DNA of 36,126 nucleotides from CAYNEL01 sp964396225 (GCA_964396225.1 CAYNEL010000006.1:1-36126); one strand, 5' to 3'; positions 1-7,493 are shown, counted from the stretch's first letter. The notes: generated from the sequence alone by a model not told the origin. Program-made: numbers and translations.

Positions 1-738
1 TTCGGTTTCGGCGAGAAGGCTGATCTTAAGGCCGAGAACGTGGTGTTGGTGGGCGACGAAGCCGGGCATCCGAGTCTGTCGTTCAAGGTGAGTTTTGGCG
101 GGCAGCACCTGCCAGTCCGCCTGCCGCACGTCTTGGCTCGGCACCACGCCTATGCAGCTCTGGCGGCCCTCGCCGTGGCCACCGCTTTCAAGGTCAATCT
201 CGTCGAAGCGGCTCGCTCCCTGGCCCGGCTCGAACCCCTTCCGGGCCGCCTGAAGCCCTTCGCCGGTAGAAACCATTCCCTCATCTTGGATGATACCTAC
301 AACGCCTCGCCCGTCTCCCTTGCCGCTGCCCTGGATGTCTTTGCCGACCTGCCAGCCAAGCGTCGGCTGGTGGCTCTCGGGGACATGCTGGAACTCGGTC
401 CCGACAGCGCCGCCCGTCACCGCGAAGTAGGGGAGCGTCTCGCCGCCCTCAAGGTGGATCAGGCTTTCCTTGTGGGCGAGCGGATGCGCGAGGCCGCTTC
501 AGCCCTCCGCGAGGCCGGCTATCCCGAGAACCGGTACGCCTGGCTGCCTGATCCTGTATCCGCCGGCAACGTCCTTGAACAGGTCCTCCAGCCCGGCGAC
601 GTAGTGCTGGTCAAGGGTTCGCAGGGGATGCGCATGGAAAAGACCGTCGAGCGGCTCCTCGCCGATCTCGACCGCGACCAGGGGAGACTCTGCCGACAGT
701 CGCTGGTCTGGCGGAAAAAACCGTTTGTCCATCCCTGA
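1..738 (+). CDS. murF: UDP-N-acetylmuramoyl-tripeptide--D-alanyl-D-alanine ligase, C-terminal part (left-truncated)
   Basis: This is the 3' part of murF. The reading frame is open from base 1, so the start and the N-terminal ATP-binding P-loop lie outside the window. MurF joins D-Ala-D-Ala to UDP-MurNAc-tripeptide in the cytoplasm, the last soluble step of peptidoglycan precursor synthesis. The visible segment (about 245 residues) holds the end of the central domain and the C-terminal Mur ligase domain. The clearest mark is the DDTYNASPVS stretch near residue 97, which matches the conserved D-x-YNA-x-P-x-S motif of MurF, followed by LGDMLELG, also typical of this family. The C-terminal KGSQGMRMEKTVERL matches the usual MurF ending. 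The next gene has its own promoter, so murF probably ends its transcription unit, although I see no clear terminator. Identity is firm. Confidence 0.93.
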   Translation, partial: FGFGEKADLKAENVVLVGDEAGHPSLSFKVSFGGQHLPVRLPHVLARHHAYAALAALAVATAFKVNLVEAARSLARLEPLPGRLKPFAGRNHSLILDDTYNASPVSLAAALDVFADLPAKRRLVALGDMLELGPDSAARHREVGERLAALKVDQAFLVGERMREAASALREAGYPENRYAWLPDPVSAGNVLEQVLQPGDVVLVKGSQGMRMEKTVERLLADLDRDQGRLCRQSLVWRKKPFVHP

Positions 739-753
739 AAGTGTCAGAATGCA

Positions 754-782
754 TTGACAAATTCGGAGAGGAGGTGTATGGT
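754..782 (+). promoter_or_regulatory. sigma70-type promoter of the orphan gene at 902
   Basis: TTGACA (754-759), a 17-base spacer and TATGGT (777-782). The predicted transcript would start near 789 and carry a leader of about 110 bases. Confidence 0.65.
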
Positions 783-788
783 CGAAGG

Positions 789-901
789 AGTGCCGGGTCT
801 TTGGTAGCGGCACACTCGACGCCTCGTGTGGGAGGCTTGTTCCATCGGCGGTCCAACCACCACTCTCAGTCCGCCAGTTCTTTGTTGAAGGGGGTAGAAC
901 A
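789..901 (+). promoter_or_regulatory. structured 5' leader with Shine-Dalgarno site
   Basis: The predicted leader can form three small hairpins: GTGCCG with CGGCAC (about 793-816), GCCTC with GAGGC (about 821-835) and GGCGG with CCGCC (about 850-878). It ends in AAGGGGG eight bases before the ATG at 902. No known riboswitch class was recognised; this may be plain leader structure. Confidence 0.3.
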
Positions 902-1321
902 ATGCGTTATTACATGGGTAGAGGGAATGTGAGCGTCGTTCTCCTAAACGACGAACGCTTCCAACTGAACCGACGGCCGGGTCCCGTGCCCATCGTCGAA
1001 CTCATCGCCCGGCGGCTCGACTGCAGGGTTATGGATGTGGTCGACACCGTCAAGGTGGCCCTGTGGTCCGGACGCCCGGCGGAGTACCAGCACTCCATCG
1101 CCCAGGTAGCTATGGCGCTGCAGTGCGTGCTCCGGTGCATTTCCTGCCAGCGCAAGATCGGGCGGACACTCTCTCAGGTGAGGAGACTCTTGGCCAGCAG
1201 GTGCAATGTGTATTCCGGGGCGAGCGACATCTCGGGCATCATCACGTCCGGTCGTCGGACGCGGTCGCCGTTGAAGCCGGCGTTCCACCGGGTCAGCAAT
1301 CGCGCTGTCGGCGGATCCTGA
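902..1321 (+). CDS. uncharacterised orphan protein, 139 aa
   Basis: I do not recognise this protein. It is judged real because it has complete punctuation: a TTGACA/TATGGT promoter at 754-782, an AAGGGGG ribosome-binding site just before the ATG, and a strong intrinsic terminator at 1341-1374. The N-terminal half looks like a folded alpha/beta segment (VSVVLLNDERFQL, then VPIVELIARRLDCRV), while the last 50 residues are rich in Arg and Ser with no obvious fold. Cysteines occur in the middle (CVLRCISCQRK), which could bind metal, but the spacing is not a standard zinc ribbon. There is no signal peptide or membrane helix. It belongs to the set of short single-gene units with strong Shine-Dalgarno sites in this window. 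Function unknown. Confidence 0.55.
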   Translation: MRYYMGRGNVSVVLLNDERFQLNRRPGPVPIVELIARRLDCRVMDVVDTVKVALWSGRPAEYQHSIAQVAMALQCVLRCISCQRKIGRTLSQVRRLLASRCNVYSGASDISGIITSGRRTRSPLKPAFHRVSNRAVGGS

Positions 1322-1340
1322 TCCCTCCCTCCCAGTCCCA

Positions 1341-1374
1341 AGCCTAGGTGGCCTCGTCCGCCTAGGCTTTTTGT
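1341..1374 (+). terminator. intrinsic terminator after the orphan gene
   Basis: An 11-bp stem with one G-U pair (AGCCTAGGTGG with CCGCCTAGGCT), a 6-base loop and a following T run. Confidence 0.85.
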
Positions 1375-1398
1375 TTTCGTGGGGCGGCCTGCCCCCTG

Positions 1399-1407
1399 TG
1401 TTATACT
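1399..1407 (+). promoter_or_regulatory. extended -10 promoter of khpA
   Basis: TG-T-TATACT forms an extended -10 element (TG at 1399-1400, TATACT at 1402-1407) with no recognisable -35. The predicted leader is about 107 bases. Confidence 0.55.
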
Positions 1408-1443
1408 AAACATGAACGCGAGCTAGGCCGTTTCCGGTCGCTC

Positions 1444-1464
1444 GCCTGTCTGCCGACAGGCAGG
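1444..1464 (+). repeat. palindromic element in the khpA leader
   Basis: GCCTGTC, loop TGCC, GACAGGC (1444-1461), with trailing AGG that allows an overlapping alternative pairing. It has no T run, so it is not a terminator. It occurs once in this window; whether it is a dispersed genomic palindrome cannot be judged here. Confidence 0.45.
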
Positions 1465-1520
1465 AAAACACCAAACACCAGGAACGCCGCGACGCGCCGT
1501 AACCCACTAACCGCACGGGT

Positions 1521-1862
1521 ATGCAGCAGGAGAAGGACAAGGAGTTCATCGAGTACGTGGTCAAACTGCTCGTGGACAATCCGGACGAAGTGAAGGTGGA
1601 CAGGAAGATTGACGAGATGGGCGTCCTCATCACGCTCGACGTGAACGCCAAGGATATGGGAATGGTGATCGGTCGCGAAGGGATGACCGCCAAGGCGCTC
1701 CGCACCCTCCTCCGCGTCATCGGCGCCCGGAACAACGCGCGAGTCAACCTCAAAATCAACGAACCCGAAGGGAGCGAACGGGGAGCCCGTATCGAGCGTT
1801 CCGCCCCGGCTACCGAGGAGAAGCGTTCGCTCGACGACGTGATGAACGACATCCGGATCTGA
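1521..1862 (+). CDS. khpA: KhpA-like KH-domain RNA-binding protein
   Basis: A single type-II KH domain protein of 113 residues. KhpA (YlqC) proteins bind RNA in the cytoplasm and, with KhpB/Jag, affect cell division and mRNA handling in Gram-positive bacteria. The diagnostic feature is the GxxG loop in VIGREGMTAKALRTLL (residues 50-65), preceded by the strands VDRKIDEMGVLITLDV. The KH core ends near residue 80. The remaining ~33 residues form a charged tail, so the protein is longer than the usual 75-80 residue KhpA. The start at ATG 1521 gives the expected N-terminus (EFIEYVVKLLVDNPDEV); there is no Shine-Dalgarno site. It forms a single-gene unit between an extended -10 promoter and a terminator at 1891. 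No Jag/KhpB gene is in the window. Confidence 0.85.
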   Translation: MQQEKDKEFIEYVVKLLVDNPDEVKVDRKIDEMGVLITLDVNAKDMGMVIGREGMTAKALRTLLRVIGARNNARVNLKINEPEGSERGARIERSAPATEEKRSLDDVMNDIRI

Positions 1863-1890
1863 CGCGCGGCAGGCTTAATTTCCGGCCGAA

Positions 1891-1915
1891 AAACCCCGCC
1901 CTCGCGGGGTTTTCT
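1891..1915 (+). terminator. intrinsic terminator of khpA
   Basis: Perfect 8-bp stem AACCCCGC, loop CCTC, GCGGGGTT, then TTCT. The -35 box of the next promoter begins at 1917. Confidence 0.88.
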
Positions 1916-1916
1916 C

Positions 1917-1945
1917 TTGACAAAAAATTGAAAACAGTGTAGAAA
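1917..1945 (+). promoter_or_regulatory. sigma70-type promoter of the gene at 1993
   Basis: TTGACA (1917-1922), 17-base A-rich spacer, TAGAAA (1940-1945). It is nearly identical, spacer included, to the promoter at 17058-17086. Confidence 0.8.
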
Positions 1946-1992
1946 GGACGGAAGTTCATTTCACACAGAGGATAGACCAGAGGAGGCCAAGT

Positions 1993-2658
1993 ATGTCGAA
2001 ACCGATAGCGGAAGCTTTTGCGGATTATGTCCGGGAACGGGGAGTGGGCGGTCTGGAGGGCGAATTCGTGCCGGTTCTCGAAGCCCTGCGCGATCTATGC
2101 TCCGAAAGCCGGCAGACCCATGACGGACTGGTGCCACTGGCCGTATTCAACGCGGTGGTCGGCATCGGGATAGGCTATACCGCGGTTGTCGTTCTCCCGC
2201 GCATCATCGAACGGAAGACGGGCCAATCTCTGGGCTATGCCGTCAAACTGCGTCAGGCGGGGGATGACGGATACCACGGCTACTACCATCTGCCGGGCAC
2301 CATCCTACGGGCCAGTCCGGATCCCTACCAAGACGCGCTCAAGAGGCTCACCAAGGAAGTGTTCGGGACGCATCCCTTGTATGCGGGTAAGGCCATCACC
2401 GAGCTCATGCTCGATGTTGAGCCGCTGCCGCCGACGTTCGTCCGCGTGTCTTTCCGGAAATCTATTGAGACTCATCTCGGCATGATCGTGGATCTGCCGG
2501 ATGATGTGTTTCTGGAACGGGTGGCTACCGATTCGACCACATGGAAGACCGTCCAGGATTTGAGGAATCCCGATTGCCTCATCATTCCCTTCGAACTGGA
2601 GTGGATGCGATGGGTGGCGTATACGCCCCGCACCCCGCACACCTTGTTCGAGGGTTGA
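1993..2658 (+). CDS. degenerate Nudix-like protein, 221 aa
   Basis: Function not recognised with certainty. Residues about 62-130 resemble a Nudix fold: a strand AVVVLPRIIERKTG, then YHLPGTILRA and a helix DALKRLTKEVFG. This looks like the Nudix box region, but the catalytic R-E-x-x-E-E pattern reads K-R-L-T-K-E, so most metal-binding acids are missing. The later THLGMIVDLP fits a following Nudix strand. A hydrolase activity is therefore doubtful; a non-catalytic nucleotide- or partner-binding role is possible (inference). The ATG is preceded by GAGGAGG at spacing 6, and the gene sits alone between a strong promoter (1917) and a terminator (2681). No signal peptide. It could also be an unrelated fold. 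Confidence 0.6.
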   Translation: MSKPIAEAFADYVRERGVGGLEGEFVPVLEALRDLCSESRQTHDGLVPLAVFNAVVGIGIGYTAVVVLPRIIERKTGQSLGYAVKLRQAGDDGYHGYYHLPGTILRASPDPYQDALKRLTKEVFGTHPLYAGKAITELMLDVEPLPPTFVRVSFRKSIETHLGMIVDLPDDVFLERVATDSTTWKTVQDLRNPDCLIIPFELEWMRWVAYTPRTPHTLFEG

Positions 2659-2680
2659 GGGCGAGGTCTCCTCGACCGAT

Positions 2681-2721
2681 ACTCCCTGTCTGGCGATTGC
2701 CCGGCAGGGAGTTTTCTTTTT
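2681..2721 (+). terminator. intrinsic terminator before rfbC
   Basis: Stem ACTCCCTGTCTGG with CCCGGCAGGGAGT (one mismatch, one G-U pair), 6-base loop, followed by TTTTCTTTTT. Confidence 0.8.
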
Positions 2722-2740
2722 CAGGGTGGTGCGCTAGGAT
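2712..2740 (+). promoter_or_regulatory. candidate promoter of rfbCB
   Basis: TAGGAT (2735-2740) at 17 bases from TTTTCT (2712-2717), which lies in the terminator T run. The -35 is weak. A transcript would start near 2747, about 18 bases before the rfbC ATG. Confidence 0.4.
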
Positions 2741-2764
2741 ACGAATGACCTTTTTCTATTCAAT

Positions 2765-3319
2765 ATGCAGGTGCATCAGACTGATATTCCAGGATTGCTT
2801 ATCATCGAGCCGCAGGTCTTCGCCGACGAGCGGGGGTTTTTCCTTGAGGCGTACAATCGCGACCGGTATCGTGACGCCGGTATTCCCGACGTATTCATTC
2901 AGGACAACCTCTCTCTTTCGAAAAAAGGGGTGCTTCGCGGGCTCCACTATCAGGCTCCGCCGATGGCCCAAGGGAAGCTCGTCTCGGTCCTCCAAGGGGC
3001 GGTGCTTGATGTGGCGGTGGATATCCGTTTCGGTTCACCGACCTTCGGTCGGCACGCGGCGGTCGAGCTTTCAGCAAGCAATCACAAGCAGTTTTGGATC
3101 CCGGCCGGCTTCGCGCACGCTTTTCTCGCCCTCGAGGACGACACGCTCTTCACCTACAAATGCACCAATCTCTATTCCAAGGAACACGATCGGGGAGTGT
3201 TGTGGAATGACCCAGCGATCGGTATCCAGTGGCCGATAGAAGCACCACTCGTCTCGCCCAAGGATCAGCAACAGCCGCTCCTCGAAGCCATCGCGCGTGA
3301 ATTCGAATTCCAAGTCTAA
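2765..3319 (+). CDS. rfbC: dTDP-4-dehydrorhamnose 3,5-epimerase
   Basis: RmlC epimerises dTDP-4-keto-6-deoxy-D-glucose at C3 and C5, the third step of dTDP-L-rhamnose synthesis. The 184-residue protein has the normal family length and cupin-like features: DERGFFLEAYN near residue 21, FIQDNLSLSKKGVLRGLHYQ around residues 45-63 with the catalytic base His61, WIPAGFAHAFLAL near 111, and the catalytic Tyr131 in YKCTNLY. WNDP near 147 is also typical. There is no Shine-Dalgarno site; the ATG at 2765 gives the standard N-terminus. Only six bases separate it from rfbB, so the two are surely co-transcribed. Other steps (rfbD, rfbA) are further downstream in the same direction. Confidence 0.96.
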   Translation: MQVHQTDIPGLLIIEPQVFADERGFFLEAYNRDRYRDAGIPDVFIQDNLSLSKKGVLRGLHYQAPPMAQGKLVSVLQGAVLDVAVDIRFGSPTFGRHAAVELSASNHKQFWIPAGFAHAFLALEDDTLFTYKCTNLYSKEHDRGVLWNDPAIGIQWPIEAPLVSPKDQQQPLLEAIAREFEFQV

Positions 3320-3325
3320 AGCCAT

Positions 3326-4330
3326 ATGAAACTCCTCGTCACCGGCGGCGCCGGATTCATCGGTTCCAATTTCGTCCACCATATCCTCGGAAAGTATCCC
3401 GATGACGAAGTGATCACGCTCGATCTCCTTACCTATGCCGGCAACCTCGAGAATCTGAAGGACCTGGAGCATGAACCGCGCCATCGGTTTGTCCGGGGCG
3501 ATATCGCCGACCCCGCGGTCGTCGAGCCGCTCGTGGCCGAGTGCGACGCTGTGGTGCACTTCGCGGCCGAGTCACATGTCGACCGGTCCATCATGGATCC
3601 GGGCGTCTTCGTGCGGACCAATGTTCTCGGGACCCATGTGCTCCTCGAAGCGGCGCGCAAACACGGCACGCGCTTCCATCACGTCTCGACCGACGAGGTG
3701 TTCGGCTCGCTCGGCCCGGACGACCCTCCTTTCAACGAGACGACCAAGTACGATCCGCGCAGTCCCTATAGCGCGTCCAAGGCTGCCTCCGACTATCTCG
3801 TTCGGGCGTACTTCCATACCTACGGCCTGCCAGTGACGCTTTCCAATTGCACCAATAACTACGGTCCGTATTTGTTTCCTGAAAAATTGTTCTCACTGGC
3901 TATCACCAATCTGCTCGAAGGTAAGAAGGTGCCCGTCTACGGCGACGGTCAGCAGATCCGAGACTGGCTCTATGTCGAAGACCACTGCCGCGCCATCGAC
4001 CTCGTCCTCCGCCAGGGTACCATCGGTGAAACCTATTGCGTGGGCGGTGGCAACCAGCCGACCAACCTGGATGCTATCCGTGTCATCTTGAAGCACCTCG
4101 CTCTCGGTGAAGACATGATCGAGTACGTGAAAGATCGGCCTGGGCACGACCGCCGCTATGCCATGGATTATTCCAAGATCAAGCGCGAGCTCGGCTGGGA
4201 GCCGGAAGTGACTTTCGAAGAAGGCTTGGCCCGCATGGTGCGCTGGTATCAAGAGCATGAGGATTGGTGGCGCGATGTCAAAGACGGGAGCTACCAGGAG
4301 TATTACGAGAAGCAGTACACATCCCGATAA
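3326..4330 (+). CDS. rfbB: dTDP-glucose 4,6-dehydratase
   Basis: RmlB converts dTDP-glucose to dTDP-4-keto-6-deoxyglucose, the second step to dTDP-L-rhamnose. It is an extended short-chain dehydrogenase with bound NAD. The N-terminal Rossmann motif GGAGFIGSNF is at residues 7-16, the STDEVFG signature follows near residue 117, and the catalytic YSASKAASD (Tyr-x3-Lys) lies near 149. NCTNNYGPYLFPEKL and GDGQQIRDWLYVEDH are strongly diagnostic of RmlB rather than other epimerases. Length 334 is slightly shorter than the E. coli enzyme, as is common in compact genomes. It follows rfbC by six bases and ends just before an intrinsic terminator at 4350, making rfbCB a two-gene unit. Confidence 0.96.
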   Translation: MKLLVTGGAGFIGSNFVHHILGKYPDDEVITLDLLTYAGNLENLKDLEHEPRHRFVRGDIADPAVVEPLVAECDAVVHFAAESHVDRSIMDPGVFVRTNVLGTHVLLEAARKHGTRFHHVSTDEVFGSLGPDDPPFNETTKYDPRSPYSASKAASDYLVRAYFHTYGLPVTLSNCTNNYGPYLFPEKLFSLAITNLLEGKKVPVYGDGQQIRDWLYVEDHCRAIDLVLRQGTIGETYCVGGGNQPTNLDAIRVILKHLALGEDMIEYVKDRPGHDRRYAMDYSKIKRELGWEPEVTFEEGLARMVRWYQEHEDWWRDVKDGSYQEYYEKQYTSR

Positions 4331-4349
4331 ATCTCTAGAGAGATTTCAG

Positions 4350-4376
4350 CAGCCCGCTTATCAGTGGGCTGTTTTT
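4350..4376 (+). terminator. intrinsic terminator of rfbCB
   Basis: 9-bp stem CAGCCCGCT with AGTGGGCTG (one G-U pair), loop TATC, then TTTTT. Confidence 0.88.
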
Positions 4377-4399
4377 CGTCCGACACCGCGTGGTACAAT
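4371..4399 (+). promoter_or_regulatory. extended -10 promoter of rfbD
   Basis: TGG-TACAAT with the -10 at 4394-4399. The -35 position (4371-4376) falls in the terminator T run and is poor. This places the transcript start after the upstream in-frame GTG at 4390 and supports ATG 4429 as the rfbD start. Confidence 0.55.
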
Positions 4400-4428
4400 A
4401 TAGGTATAAAACGCAAACGTGTACTGAC

Positions 4429-5319
4429 ATGGCACGCAATGTCCTGATACTGGGAGCCAAGGGAATGCTGGGGCAAGGACTGGTGACGGAATTTCAATCG
4501 GCGGGATACGCGGTGACGGCGTGGGACCGGGACGAATTGGACGTCACCGATTTCGCTGCCACCGGGGAGAAGATCATGGCCGCCCGGCCGGACATCCTCC
4601 TGAACGCTACGGGTTACAACGCAGTGGACCAGTGCGAGACGGACGAGGCCGAGTACCAAAAAGCCCTCCTCCTCAACCGGGAAGTCCCGAAGTTCCTGGC
4701 CGGTCTGGCCAAACGCCTCTCTGTCGTTTTCGTCCATTATTCGACGGATTACGTCTTCGGCGGTGAGGATAGGCCAGAGGAGGGTTACCCGGAACACGCC
4801 CCGCCAGCCCCAGTCTCTCGCTACGCCGTGACCAAGCTTATGGGCGAGCAGGAGGTGGTCGAAGCGGGCGGGTTGTTCTATCTCATCCGGCTGTGCCGCC
4901 TCTTCGGCCGGCCGGGCAGTTCGCCGGAAGCCAAGCAGAGTTTCTTTGCTATGATGTTGGAAGCGGGCCGTTCCAGGGAGAGCGTGCAGGCCGTGCACGA
5001 CGAAGCCAGCTGTTTCACCTACGCTCCCGATGCCGCCCGGGCCACCCGTGAGCTGGTCGAGAGCGGCGACCCCTACGGTGTCTACCATCTCCCGAACGAA
5101 GGCTCGGCCTCGTGGTACGAGGCGGTGTGCGAGCTCTACCGTCTGGCCGGAGTCCCGACCCGGGTTGAGCCCGTAGATGCGGACCGCTTTCCCCGCCCGG
5201 CCAAGCGGCCGAAATTTTCCACCCTCCGGAACACCAAGCGCCCCCGGCTCCGTCACTACCGCGAGGCGCTCGTCGAATTTCTCCACGACCAGGCCGCCAC
5301 CCGTTCCGTACCCCGCTAA
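4429..5319 (+). CDS. rfbD: dTDP-4-dehydrorhamnose reductase
   Basis: RmlD reduces dTDP-4-keto-L-rhamnose to dTDP-L-rhamnose, the last step of the pathway. The 296-residue protein starts with the NAD(P)H-binding motif GAKGMLGQG (residues 9-17). It carries NATGYNAVDQCE where most homologues have N-A-A-A-Y-T-x-V-D-x-x-E, then STDYVFGG, the catalytic YAVTK (Tyr-x3-Lys) and RLCRLFGRPG. RPKFSTLRNTK near the C-terminus matches the substrate-binding RP-x-x-S-x-L region. An upstream in-frame GTG at 4390 would overlap the -10 box, so ATG 4429 is chosen. The gene is followed by glyA after ten bases. Confidence 0.93.
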   Translation: MARNVLILGAKGMLGQGLVTEFQSAGYAVTAWDRDELDVTDFAATGEKIMAARPDILLNATGYNAVDQCETDEAEYQKALLLNREVPKFLAGLAKRLSVVFVHYSTDYVFGGEDRPEEGYPEHAPPAPVSRYAVTKLMGEQEVVEAGGLFYLIRLCRLFGRPGSSPEAKQSFFAMMLEAGRSRESVQAVHDEASCFTYAPDAARATRELVESGDPYGVYHLPNEGSASWYEAVCELYRLAGVPTRVEPVDADRFPRPAKRPKFSTLRNTKRPRLRHYREALVEFLHDQAATRSVPR

Positions 5320-5329
5320 ATTTTCCCCT

Positions 5330-6580
5330 ATGCCCTTCCTGTACCGTCATCTGAAGAAAACCGACGCTCGTGTGTACGCCGCCGTGCGCGGCGAGGAAAA
5401 GCGCGAGGAGGAAGGATTGGAACTCATCGCTTCCGAGAATTACGCGTCGCCGGCTGTCATCGAGGTGCTCGGCACGGTCTTTACCAACAAGTATTCCGAA
5501 GGCTACCCCGGGCGACGGTATTACGGGGGGCAGGAGTTCACCGATGCAGTGGAGACCCTCGCCATCGAACGGGCCAAGAAACTCTTCGGCGCTGACCACG
5601 CCAACGTCCAGCCGCTCTCGGGCGCCAACGCCAACAACGCGGTCTACGCCGCGCTCCTCGAGCCGGGGGACACGGTGCTCGGGATGGATCTCTCGCACGG
5701 CGGCCACCTCACCCACGGGCATCCGGTCACTTTTTCCGCCAAAATCTTCAACTTCGTGCGGTACAAGACGGAAGCCGACGGAACCATTGACTACAAGAAG
5801 CTGGAGGCTTTGGCCAAGAAAGTGAAACCCAAGCTCATCCTGGCGGGCTTCTCTTCGTATACCCGCCAGCTTGATTACCGGAAGTTCGCCGCCATCGGCA
5901 AGAAAGTGAAAGCCGTCACCATGATGGATATGGCCCACATCGCCGGCTTGGTGGCCGCCCGGGCCCTGCCCAATCCAGTGCCGTATTTCGACATCGTCAC
6001 AACCACCACCCACAAGACGCTTCGGGGTCCCCGGGGCGGGATGATCCTGTGTAAACGAAGCTTCGCGGAGAAAATAGACAAAAGTGTGTTCCCCGGCCTT
6101 CAGGGCGGGCCGCAGATGACCGCCATCGCGGCCAAGGCGGTGGCTTTTGGCGAGGCGCTCACGCCCGCTTTCCGGCGCTACGGGAAGCAGGTGGTGAGGA
6201 ACGCCAAGGCCCTCGAGCGCGGGCTGGTGAAACGTGGGGCAATACTCGCTTTCGGCGGTCGGACCGACAACCATATGGTGGTGGTGGACACGGTGGCGAG
6301 CTACGGCTTGGGCGGGCGCGACGCCGAGGAGCTCCTCGACCGGGCTGGTATCACCGTCAACAAGAATATGCTGCCGGATGACGCGCGGAGCCCGGTCAAT
6401 CCCTCCGGCATCCGCATCGGCGTGCCGGCCGTGACGACGCGGGGTTTCCGCGAAGCCGAAATCCGCCAGGTGGCCGAATGGATTGACAAAGTTCTCCGGG
6501 CAGGGGAGAATCCCAAAGTTTTAGCGGGGGTCCGGCGGGCGGTGACCAGGCTGTGCCGCCGCTTCCCGATGTATCGTTAG
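5330..6580 (+). CDS. glyA: serine hydroxymethyltransferase
   Basis: GlyA interconverts serine and glycine while charging tetrahydrofolate with a one-carbon unit; it is a cytoplasmic PLP enzyme of fold type I. The 416-residue length is normal. Visible marks are LELIASENYASPAV near residue 30, NKYSEGYPGRRYYGG near 53, the VDMAHIAG-like MMDMAHIAGLVA near 198, and the PLP lysine Lys229 within TTTTHKTLRGPRGG. The start ATG 5330 lies in the context CCCCTATG without a Shine-Dalgarno site; longer in-frame starts reach far into rfbD and are rejected. It lies inside a rhamnose gene cluster, only ten bases after rfbD, so it is probably co-transcribed with it although it has no role in that pathway. Confidence 0.96.
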   Translation: MPFLYRHLKKTDARVYAAVRGEEKREEEGLELIASENYASPAVIEVLGTVFTNKYSEGYPGRRYYGGQEFTDAVETLAIERAKKLFGADHANVQPLSGANANNAVYAALLEPGDTVLGMDLSHGGHLTHGHPVTFSAKIFNFVRYKTEADGTIDYKKLEALAKKVKPKLILAGFSSYTRQLDYRKFAAIGKKVKAVTMMDMAHIAGLVAARALPNPVPYFDIVTTTTHKTLRGPRGGMILCKRSFAEKIDKSVFPGLQGGPQMTAIAAKAVAFGEALTPAFRRYGKQVVRNAKALERGLVKRGAILAFGGRTDNHMVVVDTVASYGLGGRDAEELLDRAGITVNKNMLPDDARSPVNPSGIRIGVPAVTTRGFREAEIRQVAEWIDKVLRAGENPKVLAGVRRAVTRLCRRFPMYR

Positions 6581-6595
6581 AAGCCAATATATTCT

Positions 6596-6622
6596 GTTAA
6601 CGAGTTCGCGAGTTAACGAGTT
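6596..6622 (+). repeat. short tandem repeat between glyA and rfbA
   Basis: Two exact copies of GTTAACGAGTT at 6596-6606 and 6612-6622 (period 16), separated by CGCGA. The repeat unit contains the palindrome GTTAAC, and the second copy overlaps the candidate -35 of the next promoter. Confidence 0.5.
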
Positions 6623-6640
6623 GCGGATAAGGGGTAGGAT
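6613..6640 (+). promoter_or_regulatory. candidate promoter of rfbA
   Basis: TTAACG (6613-6618), 16-base spacer, TAGGAT (6635-6640). Modest match; the leader would be about 40 bases. Confidence 0.35.
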
Positions 6641-6686
6641 GTCCCAACCCGACAACACGTGAACCCGTAACCGACGCACCAAATCT

Positions 6687-7484
6687 ATGAAAGGCATCAT
6701 CCTCGCGGGCGGGACTGGGACGCGGTTGCTTCCCTCCACCGCCATCACTTCCAAGCAGCTCCTGCCCGTCTACGATCGGCCGATGATCTTCTATCCGCTG
6801 AACACCCTGATCACGGCCGGCATCAAGGACATCCTCATCATCATCGCGCCGGAATACGCAGGCCATTTTCTCAACCTGCTTGGTTCGCTCTTCTCGCCGC
6901 GCGACGCGCGCATCTCGTTCGTGGTCCAGAAGATCCCGAGCGGCCTGGCTGACGCCTACCGCCTGGCCGAGGACTTCCTCGACGGCGAAGCCTCGACCAT
7001 GATCCTCGGGGATAACATCTTTGAGGACGACCTGACCGAGGCTATCACGACTTTCGAGAAGGGCGGGCGCATCTTCGCCAAGGAGGTGGACGATCCCGAG
7101 CGTTTCGGCGTGGTGGAATTCCACAGCGAGCGCTACGAGGTGATCTCCATCGAGGAGAAACCCAAAAGTCCCAAGAGCCGTTATGCCATCCCGGGCGCCT
7201 ATATCTACGACGGTCGCGCGCCCAAGATCGCCAAGTCGCTCAAGCCTTCGGACCGGGGCGAGCTCGAGATCGTGGACATGCACAAGGCCTATCTCGCCGA
7301 GAACGCGCTCGACGTGCGCATCCTGCCCGGCCAGTGGTTTGACACCGGCACCCATGACGCCCTCCTCGACGCGTCGGTGTATGTGCGGGACCAAGGTCTC
7401 GCCACGCCGTTCCATCCGCTCCTCGAGGAAGCACTCCAGCAGTTCAATGCCGAGTTCAAACGTATCGTCGCGGTCAAAAAATAG
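6687..7484 (+). CDS. rfbA: glucose-1-phosphate thymidylyltransferase
   Basis: RmlA joins dTTP and glucose-1-phosphate to give dTDP-glucose, the entry step of dTDP-L-rhamnose synthesis. The N-terminal nucleotide-binding signature reads GIILAGGTGTRLLPST (residues 3-18), followed by SKQLLPVYDRPMIFYPL with the conserved Lys and the YDRP typical of thymidylyltransferases. GLADAY near residue 91 and LGDNIFEDD near 110 (metal-binding Asp) complete the set. At 265 residues it is shorter than the E. coli enzyme (about 290), because the C-terminal regulatory part is reduced. It lies ten bases before galU, with which it is probably co-transcribed. Confidence 0.92.
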   Translation: MKGIILAGGTGTRLLPSTAITSKQLLPVYDRPMIFYPLNTLITAGIKDILIIIAPEYAGHFLNLLGSLFSPRDARISFVVQKIPSGLADAYRLAEDFLDGEASTMILGDNIFEDDLTEAITTFEKGGRIFAKEVDDPERFGVVEFHSERYEVISIEEKPKSPKSRYAIPGAYIYDGRAPKIAKSLKPSDRGELEIVDMHKAYLAENALDVRILPGQWFDTGTHDALLDASVYVRDQGLATPFHPLLEEALQQFNAEFKRIVAVKK

Positions 7485-7493
7485 CCATCCTTT

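Noticed and set aside
741..932. Short plus-strand frame between murF and the gene at 902
   Set aside because: It runs through the promoter at 754-782 and overlaps the better-marked start at 902.
4333..4342. TCTCTAGAGA palindrome after rfbB
   Set aside because: Ten bases only, single copy, next to a clear terminator; no reason to call an operator.
5015..6274. 419-codon minus-strand frame opposite rfbD and glyA
   Set aside because: Antisense shadow; no promoter, ribosome-binding site or recognisable domain.
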